Shown here piece by piece: positions 24,196 through 35,822 of a stretch of 64,000 bases of DNA; the first letter of the stretch is position 1, and each line of letters starts with the position of its first letter. A model generated the notes under the pieces. That model had not been told where the DNA came from. It ran no database searches and worked only from the letters and a program-made list of their open reading frames with translations. A program made the translations under genes and the position numbers. Where the stretch lies: contig JADANN010000359.1 in the NCBI GenBank assembly GCA_018806985.1, positions 930,001 to 994,000 on the forward strand. Direction: 5' to 3'. Origin of the DNA: Angiostrongylus vasorum (lineage: Eukaryota > Nematoda > Chromadorea > Rhabditida > Metastrongylidae).

Positions 24196-24275
24196 AGCGC
24201 GCGTGCAGCACGGTGGTCGGAGGCGCCCTTTAACGCACACGGGATCGATGCCCGCCTCCCAGGGTCTAAAGCTAT
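24196..24275 (+). mobile_element. SINE tRNA-like head fragment
   Basis: GCACGGTGGTCGGAGGCGCC (A-box part) and ACACGGGATCGATGCCCG (B-box part) match the head of the SINE family. The body is missing after about 24270. It abuts the end of the RTE fragment. Confidence 0.6.
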
Positions 24276-24889
24276 GCAAGAGAAGTCAATCTCTTGCAGA
24301 CTGTTGTAATGCTGTTGTCTGTAGAACTTCTAAGAAGGGTGGCCGAATGTTTTGAGTAAAAGGATTGTATCATCATTAACTCATAAGGCACCGTATGACC
24401 ACAGTGGTGTCCATACGGTGCGTTACAAGTTGATAATGGTTCAATCCTTTTACTGAAAACCAGCAATCGAAGAGTTGTTCCTTATGAAATAACGACAGAG
24501 GAAAATCGCCATCTTTCCAAATAGATTAAAACATGCACTAAGATGTTTCTCCAAGAATGTTATACAGGATTTTCAGATACAAAGGAAGAATAAAGGTTTA
24601 GAGAGAAAAAACCAGGCTGACTAGTCTATTTGCGTCAGTCAAGACACTCACATCCCTTTGAGCCAGTGCTAAACTGTCAAATGTTTTCAGAAAAAAGCTA
24701 GCATTACACAAACGTTCTCTCTGCAATTAAGAAAACTCATGTAAGAACGGAAGAAATGTTGGAAAACAAGAACTGAAATGTTCAGTCAAAACGTGAATCG
24801 GAAACCTATCCAACCCAATAAAGAAGAAGACTTCCTTAGAGCTGGAACACACAATTTACATGTACTTCTCGTAAACCAAATGACAGCCT

Positions 24890-26150
24890 ACCTCTAAAAG
24901 GAAAAAATCCCAGACCAGTGGAGGACGTCGCGCCCGATCATCCTACCCAAGAAAGGTGACCGAAGGGGTCTTCGTAACTACCGTCCAACATGCTTGTTGA
25001 GTGTACTCTACAAGCTCTTCACGAAGATTATCCTCTTGCGCATATCAAGGACATTGGATGAGGCGCAACCAGTCGAACAAGTAGGATTTCGGAAAGGATT
25101 TTGCTGTATGGACCACATCCAGACCGCGTCCAAAGTCATCGAAGTTTGTCGGGAATACCACCTGCCTCCAGTCCTAACCTTTGTCTTCTATGAAAAAGCG
25201 TTTGACAGTGTCGAAACGAATGCAATCCCTATCAGCGCTCGTCGACCAAGGAGTGGACCCGTCCTACATAAGAACTATGTGCGACTGGTATCGGAACTGC
25301 ACTACGAAAACACAGCTTTCATCGACCTCTTACCATACCCGTAGGGAAAAAGGTTTTGACAGAGCGACACAGTATGGCCAAAGCTGTTTAGTGCCAAGCT
25401 GCAGTGGATAATGAAGTCACTCGAATAGGATGGGAAAGGCATCCGTATTGATGGAATATTCCTATCAAACATTCGTTTTCCCCCACGACATTGTCATCTT
25501 CTCAAGAAGTACCAGCGAAGCAGAGATGATGATCAACGAGCTCAGCGAAGCGGGGAAAAAACATCGGATTACGCGTAAATCCGAAGAAGACCCAGTTCAT
25601 TAAAAAACCCATGGTGAGAAGGCGAAAAAAATTGAACTGAATGGTTCTCTCATTGCAGAGACTACCTCGTACGTATACCTTGGGCGATCAAGGAACATGG
25701 AAAACAATATGGAGCAGGAAGTAGATAGAAGGAGAGCAGCTTGGGCCGCATTCGGGCTCTCAAAGAAGCCACCAACCAACTGAAGGACCCGAAAATCCGC
25801 GCTCATCTCTTCGATTCAACGGCCCTCCCAGCGCTCTGTTATGCTGCAGAGACGTGGGCTGATAATTCATCCACGTCAAGAATGCTTCCCACTAATAACA
25901 GAGCGCTTGAGCGATGTCTTCTGAAATATAACCGGCATTCTCAATATCTAGCCGGAATGCGGAGCTCTGATCTTCGAAATCTGTCACATCTTCGAGATCC
26001 AGGAGAATATACATCGATACCGAAATAGTGATGGGCCGGTCACATAATGAGAAGAACGGACGACAGATGGACGAAAACAACTGTAGAGTGTACTGCACGA
26101 GAATACAGGGTGTGCCCTAGGGATGGCGACCTACACGTTGGGCGGACTTG
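24890..26150 (+). mobile_element. RTE-type LINE reverse transcriptase, degenerate
   Basis: Reverse transcriptase of a non-LTR element, split over frames. 24994-25344 gives LRNYRPTCLLSVLYKLFTK (just upstream and into the frame), then EQVGFRKGFCCMDHIQTA and FVFYEKAFDSVE. After a frame change, DPSYIRTMCDWYRNCTTKTQ (about 25243-25302), then a DDIVIFSRSTSEAE block near 25475-25520 (here PDDIV rather than ADDIV), NPKKTQF, an ETTSYVYLGRSRNMENNM block near 25660-25705, and a degenerate RRAAWAAFG...CYAAETWA region to about 25860. The catalytic YADD/FADD-type aspartates are partly retained, but stops and frameshifts make it inactive. Confidence 0.8.
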
Positions 26151-26284
26151 TTCGTAAACAAAGTTAATCAGCTGTACACGCAGTTGCAGTTATTCTACAC
26201 ATCGCGCTATCAGACTCGCACGCGCTACCATGCTCGAACAAAACCACAACCATCGACGACGGCTGCGAAAGAAAGAAACGGCAA

Positions 26285-26345
26285 ATGTGCTGGGGTCCGC
26301 ACAACTCGTGATGACGGACTATCCATGTATCCAAGCAAGCAAGTA
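26285..26345 (+). repeat. R400 terminal fragment
   Basis: GCTGGGGTCCGCACAACTCG then GACGGACTATCCATGTATCC and CAAGCAAGCAAG: the last about 55 bp of R400 with its tandem tail. Confidence 0.6.
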
Positions 26346-26821
26346 ATAAAGAAGAAAACAACGAAAAAAATAAAGAAGGAAAAGAGCAAAATAAGTAGCA
26401 AAGAAAGCAGGATGAAGGGAACAAATGACAATACAACGACAATAAGTATAACACAGCAAGCCTACAAACAACTGCCCAACCATTTTAAATTGGGAACTTT
26501 CGCGCGTGTTTTTGACATCGACCGGAGCGCGAAATTTTCCTCATCAAACCAACTCTGCGTATTATTAGTGCCTTTTATTAATACCTTGTTTTTTTGCTAT
26601 TAATGTATTCATTTGCCATTCTTCTGATTTCTTATGCGTTACACCTTTGTTGACATTATTTGCAGCCTTGTCAGTGTCACTACCTTTCCTTTTTTATTTC
26701 ATGTTTTCGATTCGTATTCATAATCAGTTGAAATTCTCTTATGCCTTGTAACAAAAGCATGGTTTCTGTATTGTTGGCCCCTAGTACTGTTTTCTTCAAG
26801 GAAACGGAGATTAACGGCGTC

Positions 26822-27202
26822 TTACACTCCTACTACCAAGGCAGCCAAGAAAACGTCGATTTTGAGCTCATCCGGCAAGAGCATCAGCATGTGCCCTCCG
26901 CGAGTCTTCTTGGGTTCGTCAAAATCGTTTGAGTAACTGAACTGTAGGAGAGCCGGACACGGAACCACCAGGAGAAGGGCCGCATGTGAAGCCACCACTT
27001 CACACGCTTCTGTCCACGAACAGCTTTTCGTGATGTGGCCTTGAATAACCCACTGTCTTGATGTGTTAGAAGAAAGGATATTTTTATGAATTGTAGGCAT
27101 CACAATAATGTATGTGTTATCCTTCCACTTGCATAGCATTATACCCCTCCGACTCCTTTGTGCTGCTCGCAGTTTCGTAGAAAGCTTTTTAGTTGACAGC
27201 AT
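26822..27202 (-). pseudogene. Possible piggyBac-type transposase remnant
   Basis: A 126-residue minus-strand reading frame contains LRAAQRSRRGIMLCKWKDNT followed by YIIVMPTIH and, later, CPALLQF. piggyBac-family transposases have a similar run: a basic RRG segment, an xxWKDN/K strand, a xxSxxH strand, then CPxxLxxYN. The match is by remembered pattern only; no catalytic Asp triad can be seen in this short piece. It could be unrelated. Confidence 0.3.
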
Positions 27203-27832
27203 CTATTTATTTCTTTGATCCTTTCTTTTGGTTTTGACTTTTTCGTTAGCTTTTTGTAAAAGTGGTACTGATGCCGGTCATCACAAACACGGTGCCGGTT
27301 AGATCCCGCTCCGAGTTCTCGATGTCATGAGGCATTTCGATTTAATTCTAGTGGTAAAGTAGTTTTGGCCGAATGCATTTATCAATTCAGAGGTCCTCAG
27401 CGACGAGGAGATGATCTCTCATCTCCCCTTCTATACCTCTTTGTAAGCTATTTCTTCCTATGAATGCTTGATGACCCGTTGTTTGCATGTTGTGGCGTTG
27501 ATCGAATGGCACCGGGATGTTGCGTAGCTGAAGCTCGTGTTTCTGATGCCTTGAACGCAGAAGCACTCCGTGAATTTACATCATTACCCATTTCTTCAGC
27601 TGGTAGCGGTCCTAGAAACAAGGTACAGGTACATTAAAGGAATTGAGACTAGAGAGAAATGGAAAACTTCTAGGAAGACTCATTTTATGCAGCATCTTAA
27701 ATCTACTATTTTTACTTATTCTTCCCGTTACGCTACATTAGCACACTCGTGATGAGCTTATATGAGTCATACGATGCGAAAATAATGGTCGCTTTCAATT
27801 TAGAACCAAGAAATCTACGCCCAAAATGAACT

Positions 27833-28125
27833 CACTTGGATACTTGGACGGCCCGTCCTCATTGGTTGTGCAGGCTCCAGCGTATTCTGTGTTTCCCAGG
27901 AGTCTCGAGCTCAGCCTGGCCAAACTTTGTCCGTGGTTGTCACCACCACAGGCAGTCGCTGCTCCTGCGGATCAGAGGGGGGATTTGCGACCATGCGACT
28001 TTGATACCAGGGCGGTGGTGGATTATTGGCTTACTCTTGGCTAGGCTTCCTATTGGAAACGCCGAATTCCTTTTCAGCTTGAGAGACCTTACGAGAGTGA
28101 TGAATCCCACCCCCTCTCAATTATT
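27833..28125 (-). repeat. R400 retroposon-like repeat
   Basis: Tail-side end (TTGGATACTTGGACGGCCCG on the plus strand) at left, body to about 28125. Shares the GGATCAGAGGGGGGATTTGC block with the other copies. Confidence 0.7.
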
Positions 28126-28207
28126 GATCGACCTTCGGCTTCGAACAAATTCTAAATTGATCGACTTATTATAAAAATTTTTTCCCCGTAAAGCGATATA
28201 ACAAAGT

Positions 28208-28777
28208 TTATTCTACAAGTTTTTGGAAAACCGGCATCCTCACAAACGTTGTAGTAGCATACGTTTGAAGTAACCGTCTTATTTCCGGCGCACTTTTGCC
28301 CGTATAGGTTTGTGCTGTGGATTGTGAGATGGTATATGGCGTTCGCTGACCAGAACTGACTCGACTATCAGTTGTAGGTATGAATAGCAAAACGGTGCTG
28401 ATGTTAGTGTCGAGTCCCGTGACACTGTGATCGACTGCGGTGCAAGGTTTTCTGGGCCAATTGCAAAACAAGGAAAAAAGGAGCCTTCTACGATTGAACT
28501 GTTTCAGGTTGATTTCGTTTTGTGCTGTGGAATTTTATAGGCTCAAGACTAGCTATTCCAATTGGCCAGTGAGCAAAGCATTCTAGTAGGTCGCAGTCTG
28601 GAATTTGTTTTGAAAGCGATGAGACTTCGACATGAACGAGTCGTCGACACTGCCATTGTTCTCGAGCATGGCCGTTTTATACCTATGTTTGCTCCAGTCT
28701 GTTTCGTTGAGAAGTCCTGGCATCGTGTTATTGTTGAGATTGAATTCAAGTATAATGAATGGTTTTATAAAATGCAA
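28208..28777 (-). CDS. Unrecognised candidate exons
   Basis: Two minus-strand stretches look protein-like but are not recognised. 28723-28583 starts MPGLLNETDWSKHRYKTAML and ends in a stop. 28450-28208 follows a CAG acceptor-like site, is Ser/Thr-rich (TTDSRVSSGQRTPYTISQST), and ends VFQKLVE-stop, with an ATAAAC just after. No donor joining the two was found. The plus strand of the first stretch also has an 87-codon frame (28562-28825), so strand is uncertain. Function unknown. Confidence 0.2.
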
Positions 28778-28850
28778 CTATTCTCAGCTCATTTAAGAAA
28801 CTGGCATAGAACTTTGTTGCATTAATAGTATTGGACGGTAAAAGAATAGA

Positions 28851-29050
28851 GGATAAAGCTCTCGGCGTTTATCAACCCACGAGGGGTGCGCCATGCATTT
28901 GACTTCACTAACCACCGTTGGAGGTGATTGAATGCACATCTGGCCCATACAATGACTCGCGGTGGCCCACCGATGCATCGAGGCAGTGCTTCTCTCCTCC
29001 CAGACTAGTCTGGTAGCAATCTGCCGACCCCCGGAGGGATGGAGGGGTTT
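28851..29050 (-). mobile_element. tRNA-derived SINE, head truncated
   Basis: Tail AGGATAAAGCTCTCGGCGTT at left and body through the CCCCGGAGGGATGGAGGGG block. The tRNA-like head is replaced by unrelated sequence after about 29050. Confidence 0.7.
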
Positions 29051-29462
29051 GTGGAGATTCGTGAGCAGCAAGATGTTGGTTTTGAGTACAAGAAGTGTTA
29101 TGTTCTCACTAACATATTGAAACAATTGCTTATCGAACGCAATTTCCCTCGAATCACGAGACAACACTACCACAGCGCTCCCATTTGGTCATCACTGCTA
29201 ACAGCAAACTCCTCTGAATCGGTTTGCCTTCGGAAAATCAGTGGAGAAATTTAACGCATTAGCCACTGTATGATTTATAGTATCCACCGGAGCATGAGAA
29301 AAGATTGAGTGCTTAATACAATCATAGGAGTAGAAGAACATTTATTTCGCTAACTGTAACATAAACACGTAATCGCTCCTCATATCCGATCAATAATGGA
29401 CAGTAAACAATCGGAAAACAACAATAACTTCGTTTTACTTGTGCCATGATGTTGCCAACGGA

Positions 29463-29730
29463 GATTAGGTGCAGGTGGTAGTAATAGATCCCCATGCACT
29501 CAGAAAACCTGAGTTTACTACGTGGAAGAAGAGGCATGTACTTAAATATGAGAAAGAAAGATTCGTAAGAACTATCCAAAGGAAGGATTCAAATACTAGA
29601 TCCGTCGACAAAAACGCATCACATTGTCTTCCACGTCTCCACCCTCTTCGTTACTGTTCTGGAGTACCAGCTGATTGAAGGCGAGATTCAACTCTACAAA
29701 TTTCAATCGTTGGACCGGAAGACCACAATG
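29463..29730 (+). repeat. Local repeat pair, copy 1
   Basis: Similar to 30983-31255: shared blocks include GATTAGGTGCAGGTGGTAGT, CTGGAGTACCAGCTGATTGA and AAGGCGAGATTCAACTCTAC. Not coding by any clear frame. Unknown repeat type. Confidence 0.5.
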
Positions 29731-30474
29731 AAAAGCGAAATCAATAGCAGCGGAGCAAAAAAGATGACAAAAAAAAGCGGATAAGGAAGTAATACAAAGT
29801 ACCTACTGCAAAGTTAGCAAATTCTCCATTCAAATGAGGAGATGCTTCCTCGTCAGCAATGTCTTCAGAAGTGTCACTTTGACTGACAGGCCACAGTTCA
29901 TCGAAGGACTAGTCGGGTTCTTCATTTCCGGCCATTTTTGGACTCTGTAGAATTAACCCGTTAACTAGCTCATAATGACAGACGAGTATCTCAAGATCTC
30001 AAAAACATGCGACGTATCATTATTACGGCACGGAACTCATAGGCAACACAGATTGAACAACCTATAAGTACAGAGGATAGGTTTTCATAGACAATATCTG
30101 TTACAACATCTACGTTGAATGAGCTAGAAGTGAGTACAGAAACTAAAGCCTAAATCTCTCTAGAATTAAACAAACAACCGAAATGAAGATGGACTGCATC
30201 TAATGCGGTGAAAATGCATCTGCTCAAAAGCATAACGAGAGGATGACATTCCTTTGTAAACTTTTACTAGAGTAGGATGTTTTCTATCCACATCGCCACA
30301 GAAGTACCACAGCTGGGCTCATTGAGGTACTGAAAACATTGGGTAAAACCTCTGCCAGTAACACTAATAATACTGATATAGATAACCAAGAGAAAACGAA
30401 GTCATAGGAACCTTTTCTAGCATCTTATCTGGGATCTCAACTGAATTCTGCCTCATTTAGCGAAGGTGAAAAAT

Positions 30475-30740
30475 AAAGGATAAAGCTCTCGGCGTTTATA
30501 CCTTTAGGGATGCACCATACATTCGACTTCATCAAGGATCGCTTGGAGGTGATTGAATGCATATCTGGCCTTTACAATGACTCGCGGTAGCCCTAACGAT
30601 GTATCGAGCCAGTGCTGCTATCCTCCCAGACAAATCTGGTACCAATTTGCCGACCCCGGAGGGGTGGAAAGCTTGGCGTGCCATGGCCGGGGCGATCGAT
30701 TCCACGTGTGTGTTGCAGGGCGCATCCGACCACTGCGCCC
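30475..30740 (-). mobile_element. tRNA-derived SINE, near full length
   Basis: AAAGGATAAAGCTCTCGGCG tail at left. The tRNA-like head at right reads CGACCACTGCGCCCCGTAAA on the plus strand. About 265 bp. Confidence 0.75.
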
Positions 30741-30982
30741 CGTAAAGCTTTCAATTGCTGATGGGGTCAAAAACGATTCTCGGAAAATCCTTCTACGAAA
30801 ACCTGCATTACGAATAGGTTTGCCACTTATGCCAGTCGAGTGGTTAAACACTTCTCGAATTCAGAAGAAGAAACCACCAATCCACTACGATTCAACTCTC
30901 AACATTACAAAAATTGTATGGGAACCAACACCCACTAGGACTGATGGACGATTCAATACAACAGCAGAAGAACTCTCTAGCC

Positions 30983-31255
30983 GAGATTAGGTGCACGTAT
31001 TAGTAATATAATGCCCATGGACGTAAAAACTTTAGGTAATTAAGTGGCAAAGGGACATATACCTAAACTACGGGAAAGCGAGAATCGTAAGAATTGTAGG
31101 AATGAAAGATTTAGAAACTCACTGGTTTCCCTGACAGGGGCATGTCACATTATCCTCCGCGTCTCCTCCTTCTTCATAACCATTCTGGAGAACTGGTTGA
31201 TCGAGGGCGATTCTCAACTCTAGAAGGTTAGAGCGTTGGACGGGGAAACAATACG
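30983..31255 (+). repeat. Local repeat pair, copy 2
   Basis: Diverged duplicate of 29463-29730, 1.5 kb downstream in the same orientation. Each copy lies near SINE insertions of the same orientation, so a local segmental duplication or two insertions of an unnamed repeat are both possible. Confidence 0.5.
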
Positions 31256-31351
31256 AATAAGAAAAAAGGAAGTGTCATTCACCTGTTCGCTCTGAGGTAT
31301 GATGGAATTGAGAGCATTTGAATTGTCCATGGGTGCCTCCTAGAAATAAAA

Positions 31352-31624
31352 AGCTAAAGCTGTCGGCGTTTGTAAATCCCTTTAGGGATGCGCCATACAT
31401 TCGACTCCATTAAGGATCGCTTGGAGGTGATTGACTGCATATCTGGCCTTTACAATGACTCGCAGTAGCCTACCGATGTATCGAGCCAATACTGCTATCC
31501 TCCCAGACAAATCTGGTACCAATTTGCCGACCCCGGAGGGATGGAAGGCTTGGTGGGCCATGGGCGCGGGGATCGACCCCACGTGTGTTGCAGGGCGCCT
31601 CCGACCACTACGCCACACATGCCT
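31352..31624 (-). mobile_element. tRNA-derived SINE, full length
   Basis: One of the best preserved copies. The minus strand gives a GTGTGGCGTAGTGGTCGGAG head, a B box in GGGGTCGATCCCCGCGCCC, the body ending GATCCTTAATGGAGTCGAAT, and a CGACAGCTTTAGCTTTTT tail. Confidence 0.8.
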
Positions 31625-32029
31625 CCTAGAAATAGAAGAAGGAGAAATAGAACGTTTAGATACATGCATGTAAAATTAAGCTACGAATGGTAGCGGCAAA
31701 ATATACGCTCCAAAAGCAATTGAACGGAGTTTAACCATAAGGACATCAAATGCATAGTAAACGTATAGCAGCTGGAAACTAATAGAAGAATAGAATAGAT
31801 AGCAATGGTAAGGATGAAGTCAACAATTCACACAAGTGTGCTAAGTCCTCAAGCCCATAAGCTGTCAACCAACGAAGAGTCTTAGGAATCGCTGAGAAGA
31901 CAACGTCGTATATGACGCTAGGAACAAAAAACTGCATAAGCCATGACGTAGGGCATGCAGTGTTTAATTTTCAACCAAAAACTCACTGCTTTTCCATTCC
32001 GCATCAAAACGATGAGTCTTTAATGAAGT
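31625..32029. other. No feature seen
   Basis: Unique-looking AT-rich sequence between a SINE and an F280 repeat. No conserved coding frame or RNA was recognised. Confidence 0.4.
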
Positions 32030-32345
32030 ATGGAATGGCTGGAAATACGAACTGGACTATAACCACAATGATGCTGAGATATTTGCAAAACTCTGGAACG
32101 CTGGTGTTTGCGGTGGGGAACGAATGCAGCTGTTACCCTATCCGAAGGTTAACACGTTCACCACCACGCCATGCGCGTCCTTCCTTTCGCCTGTCTCCTA
32201 GACGTGTTATTGACCTATAGGCGCTATCAGCAATCACCCGTCATATCCTGCCATTAAAAATGATCAGCAAATAACGATTGACGACATTGTGATTTATACC
32301 ACAGCTTCAGCTTAACTGGGTTCAATACCGATTTGTCATCTTCAG
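32030..32345. repeat. F280 foldback-family copy
   Basis: Left part carries ATGCTGAGATATTTGCAAAA and CACCACGCCATGCG blocks in plus orientation. After CAGCAATCACCCGTC the sequence breaks and a CAGCTTAACTGGGTTCAAT block follows in minus orientation, the same inverted joint seen at 38.7 kb. Confidence 0.6.
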
Positions 32346-33639
32346 ATCAATCCCATTGACGGACTTATTTGAAAAGCCCCTTCTCACAGACGTAGCGTGC
32401 GTCGTCTAAGGATCGAATCTGATGAGCCTGGTAGTCACATCACAAATCTAACCATTCAGACGCACAGCAACACCACTTCAGAAGGTTATAAAGCACCCGT
32501 AATACACACAATGAAATGAACTAATGAAGCCGAACAAGATATACCAAATGAGGAATACATCAGGAAATTTAGGAGCAAGAAGAAAAATGACGGCACAGAA
32601 TACGACCCTAGATTGCAGAAGAGGAATAACGGTAAGGAGATGCCAGTAGAGTAATGCAATGGCAAGCTATCAAAATGTTCCCGAAGCAGTACTAAGTACG
32701 ATCGGAAGAAGAAGGGCTGCTATACACCCATCCAAAAGCGAATGTGTTCTGAGAAGAAGAGAATTATGCCCGACCGCACGACCCACCTGGTGATAAAGCA
32801 CTTCAGGCACTCCTTTAGGATCACCACCAGTTGATACACCGAGAAGGGAGGAATATTTGGGTCTTTTTAAGATGAAATAGACTGCATTTCATAAACCGGG
32901 TAAGTATTAGAGTTAAAATCTATTTACTCAATAGGTATTTGAATTTCCTCCATTAACTTGCCTTAGCATTTGACCAAGGTGCCATCCAACACAGAAAAAG
33001 TTTTGTGATTTCGTCTACGGATTCGGCTTAACTGGGTTCAATGCCGATTTATGCTCCCAGATCATTCCCTTTAAGGAGCTATTGCTAATAGCACCGCTAG
33101 AGTAAAAAACTGGCTGAGAAAGAGACAACGAAGTGGGCTCGATTAGTGCAGTGGGTAGCAGGTGAGTCTCCGGAAAGGGATGGTGACCTTGGGTTTTAGG
33201 CCCAACTGAGGTTCCGAGTTTTGTTCGTATCTCAGCTTTTTTGTAATTGCATATCAAGAGTTCTGCAACACAATTTTACGCAATCAACGACAGTTCTGAC
33301 GAACGCTTAATCGCACACATAGTGGCGGAGTTTAGAAGCAAATCCGAAGATATTTGACGATGACGAATGCCAAGATATAAGTCGAATGGAACAAGTTCTG
33401 TTTGAAACGTGATGTCGGATCTGATTCAAAAAAATAGGAAAGAAACCAGAGGAGACCTCGCCATATGTTTCACTGTCCATACTGATGTGCAAATACCTTC
33501 GAAATGTTTCCACTTTCTGAAAATCTTTGTCGCCCTTTTCCCTCATTTGAAAATACGCCGTTGTCTGCTGTTCGTCCTCGTTGCTGTTGTTGTTTTGCTC
33601 AAAGTGGTTTCACTCAGAACTATGTCCAGGAGCTTCCCA
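32346..33639. other. Mostly unannotated intergenic DNA
   Basis: Nothing conserved was recognised except a short inverted F280 fragment near 33020-33080 (CGGCTTAACTGGGTTCAATG). The apparent ORF at 33409-33765 crosses into R400 and is not supported. Confidence 0.4.
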
Positions 33640-34010
33640 ACGGTTTACCGCTTCATCGTGGCTGAGAGGTGCTCCTGGGTGTCGACTGTGAGTACAACGG
33701 GGGATTCATTCCTTAGCACGCAAGCTGAGAAGGAGTCCGGCGTTTTCATCAGGAAACCTAGCTGAGAGTAAACCAATACCAGGATCCGCCACCGTCCTGG
33801 TATCAAAGTCGCATGGTGACAAATTTCCCTCTGATCCACAAGGGCTGCGACTGCCCGTGGTAGTGAAGACCTGGTGCAGACTTTGGCCAGGCTGACCTCG
33901 GGATTCCAGGGAACCACAATGGCTTAGCCAACAAATCTCCGATAAGTGGTGATTATGCTGGGGCTCGCACAACCAGTGAGGACGGGCCGTTCAAGTGTCA
34001 AGTGTCAGGT
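33640..34010 (+). repeat. R400 retroposon-like repeat, near full length
   Basis: Starts CCCAACGGTTTACCGCTTCA and ends GGACGGGCCGTTCAAG followed by TGTCAAGTGTCAGG tandem tail. About 370 bp. The internal block TGGTGACAAATTTCCCTCTG is shared by all copies. Confidence 0.75.
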
Positions 34011-34204
34011 ACTGAACAGTTCCCAAGATCGAATTTCCATTAACATCGGCACTGGATTATAAATGTTCCGTTCTCTTTCTCAGCAATCACGAGGTTGTTA
34101 TTCAGCACACTTTTACTTCCTTACAAGAAGAACACGACATACTACTGCACTGCTGCAGATAACAGATAACTACTGCAGTATATAGTTGATTGTTTTGTCA
34201 TCTT

Positions 34205-34560
34205 CTCTATGCAGGAGGAGATGGACAAATGCTTTGAATTATTGACCGAGCAGTCTGAGTACATCAAGTTCACCTTGGAGAAATCGGAAGAAAACTGGCT
34301 TCAATTTCTGAAGGTTCAAGTTAACCTATCCGAAAAGAGCAACCTTAAAAAGTGGTACCGAAAGCCAGTTGATAAAACAGCGCTTCACTACCTCTCCTGT
34401 CATCGCTGACACAGCAAAAGGGTGCTTGTAAGAAATATGTTTCGAACAGCCACCTCTGTGTGCACACGTAGAGAACTAGAGGAAGAATCGCCCGACTTGG
34501 CTTGGCAAAGAGCCGTCTCCAATGGCTACGAAATAGTAAAACCACGAGATAAGTTTGGAA
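34205..34560 (+). pseudogene. Penelope-like reverse transcriptase C-terminal fragment
   Basis: The frame from 34209 gives EQSEYIKFTLEKSEENWLQF, LKVQVNLSEKSNLKKWYRKP and HYLSCHR-stop. A second frame from 34437 gives NMFRTATSVCTRREL then WQRAVSNGYE. The order FTLE..W..FL.V.V....KWYRKP, then a VVRNMFRTA helix, is the end of the RT palm and thumb in Penelope-like elements. No RT catalytic YxDD or GIY-YIG domain is present. The assignment is from remembered pattern; another retroelement clade is possible. An R400 copy follows 50 bp downstream. Confidence 0.5.
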
Positions 34561-34607
34561 GCCTCGAACGATTTCTGATCAACTGTAAATGTCGGGATCT
34601 ATTTCAT

Positions 34608-34990
34608 ACATCCTTCCCAATAGTTTGCCGCCTCATAGTGGCTGGACGGTTTTTCTGGGTGTTGGGCTGCGGTGTTTAGCGAAAGGATTCATCCCCAAGC
34701 ACGGTCTCCCAACCTGAGAACGAGTTCGGCGTTTCTGTCGGGAGGCCCAGCTAAAAACAAACCAATGCCAGGATCCACCACCGTCCTAATATCGAACTAG
34801 TCGCATGGCGGTAAATCTCCCTCTTATCCACAAGGACGGCGACTGCACATGGTGGTGACGACCTGGAGGCAGGTTTTGACTAGGCCGACTCCAGGGAACC
34901 GCAAGAGATGAACCAGCAAAACTCCGATAAATGGGAATTGTGTTAGTACTCGCACAACCAGTGAAGACGTGTTATCCATGTATCCAAGTG
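34608..34990 (+). repeat. R400 retroposon-like repeat
   Basis: CATCCTTCCCAATAGTTTGC start, body, and ATGTATCCAAGTG end. More diverged than the 33640 copy, which it follows in the same orientation. Confidence 0.7.
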
Positions 34991-35822
34991 ATTATAACGT
35001 CTAAATGCTAATAAGAATTGGCATAAAGACAAACTGTGTGGGTGCACATGGATGAACGCATATTCTGTTAGCACCATGCCACTTTAATAAAGTGTCTTCA
35101 ATGATTTAATACTTAATCATAGCGAAAGGGTTCACTAAATGTCGACCATCAGTGTTCAAGTACATCAGGTTTCATCCCTGCACCACCCTGAGCAGCAACA
35201 CTCCGCGGTGGGCACTCAATTCAACATCTACGCTATGTCGCCACAGTATGAACTTATCCGTAAAGAGTTCTCGTAATTTATTAAATTTGATTACCAGCTT
35301 CGCATGGAATACACCTCAAACAAAATCTGGCCTGGTGAACCAATGGAATAAATCCAAAAAAATGGAGCAAAATGAAGCACTAAAGCGAAAATGCTTTGTT
35401 AGCAAGGCAGTTCGTTCATTTCGCCTCCCTGAGGTATGCGTTTGCACTCAGCGCATTTGTGTTAACTATCAACGACTTATAGTTTCTCTCCCAGCTGAAC
35501 GATTTTATACGATCCTCTCCTTCGCTCTCCTTTTGCCTCTTCGTGTTCGAAGGATGCCGTGGCTCACATTTTTACGATGCCTCCATGGCGTCACGAAGCC
35601 TAATTCATCATGCTCTAAAGCAGACCAAAATATTAGAAAGGATCAAATAACAAAGTCGGATGGACCAAAAAACTTTGCATTATAGGTTAATCATGTGCTT
35701 CACAATGTGTTCGTTGACGATTGTTTATCGTAGAATAACTATTTGAGAATGCAACAATCAGTTCCGAAACAACAAAAGATGCATAAAAATGAACAAACTC
35801 AACAAGGAGTAAAAGTGGAAGA

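Noticed and set aside
35152..35685. 177-codon plus-strand frame downstream of GRWD1
   Set aside because: Ser/Thr/Arg composition without motif, another frame equally open, and no splice or family support; left unannotated.
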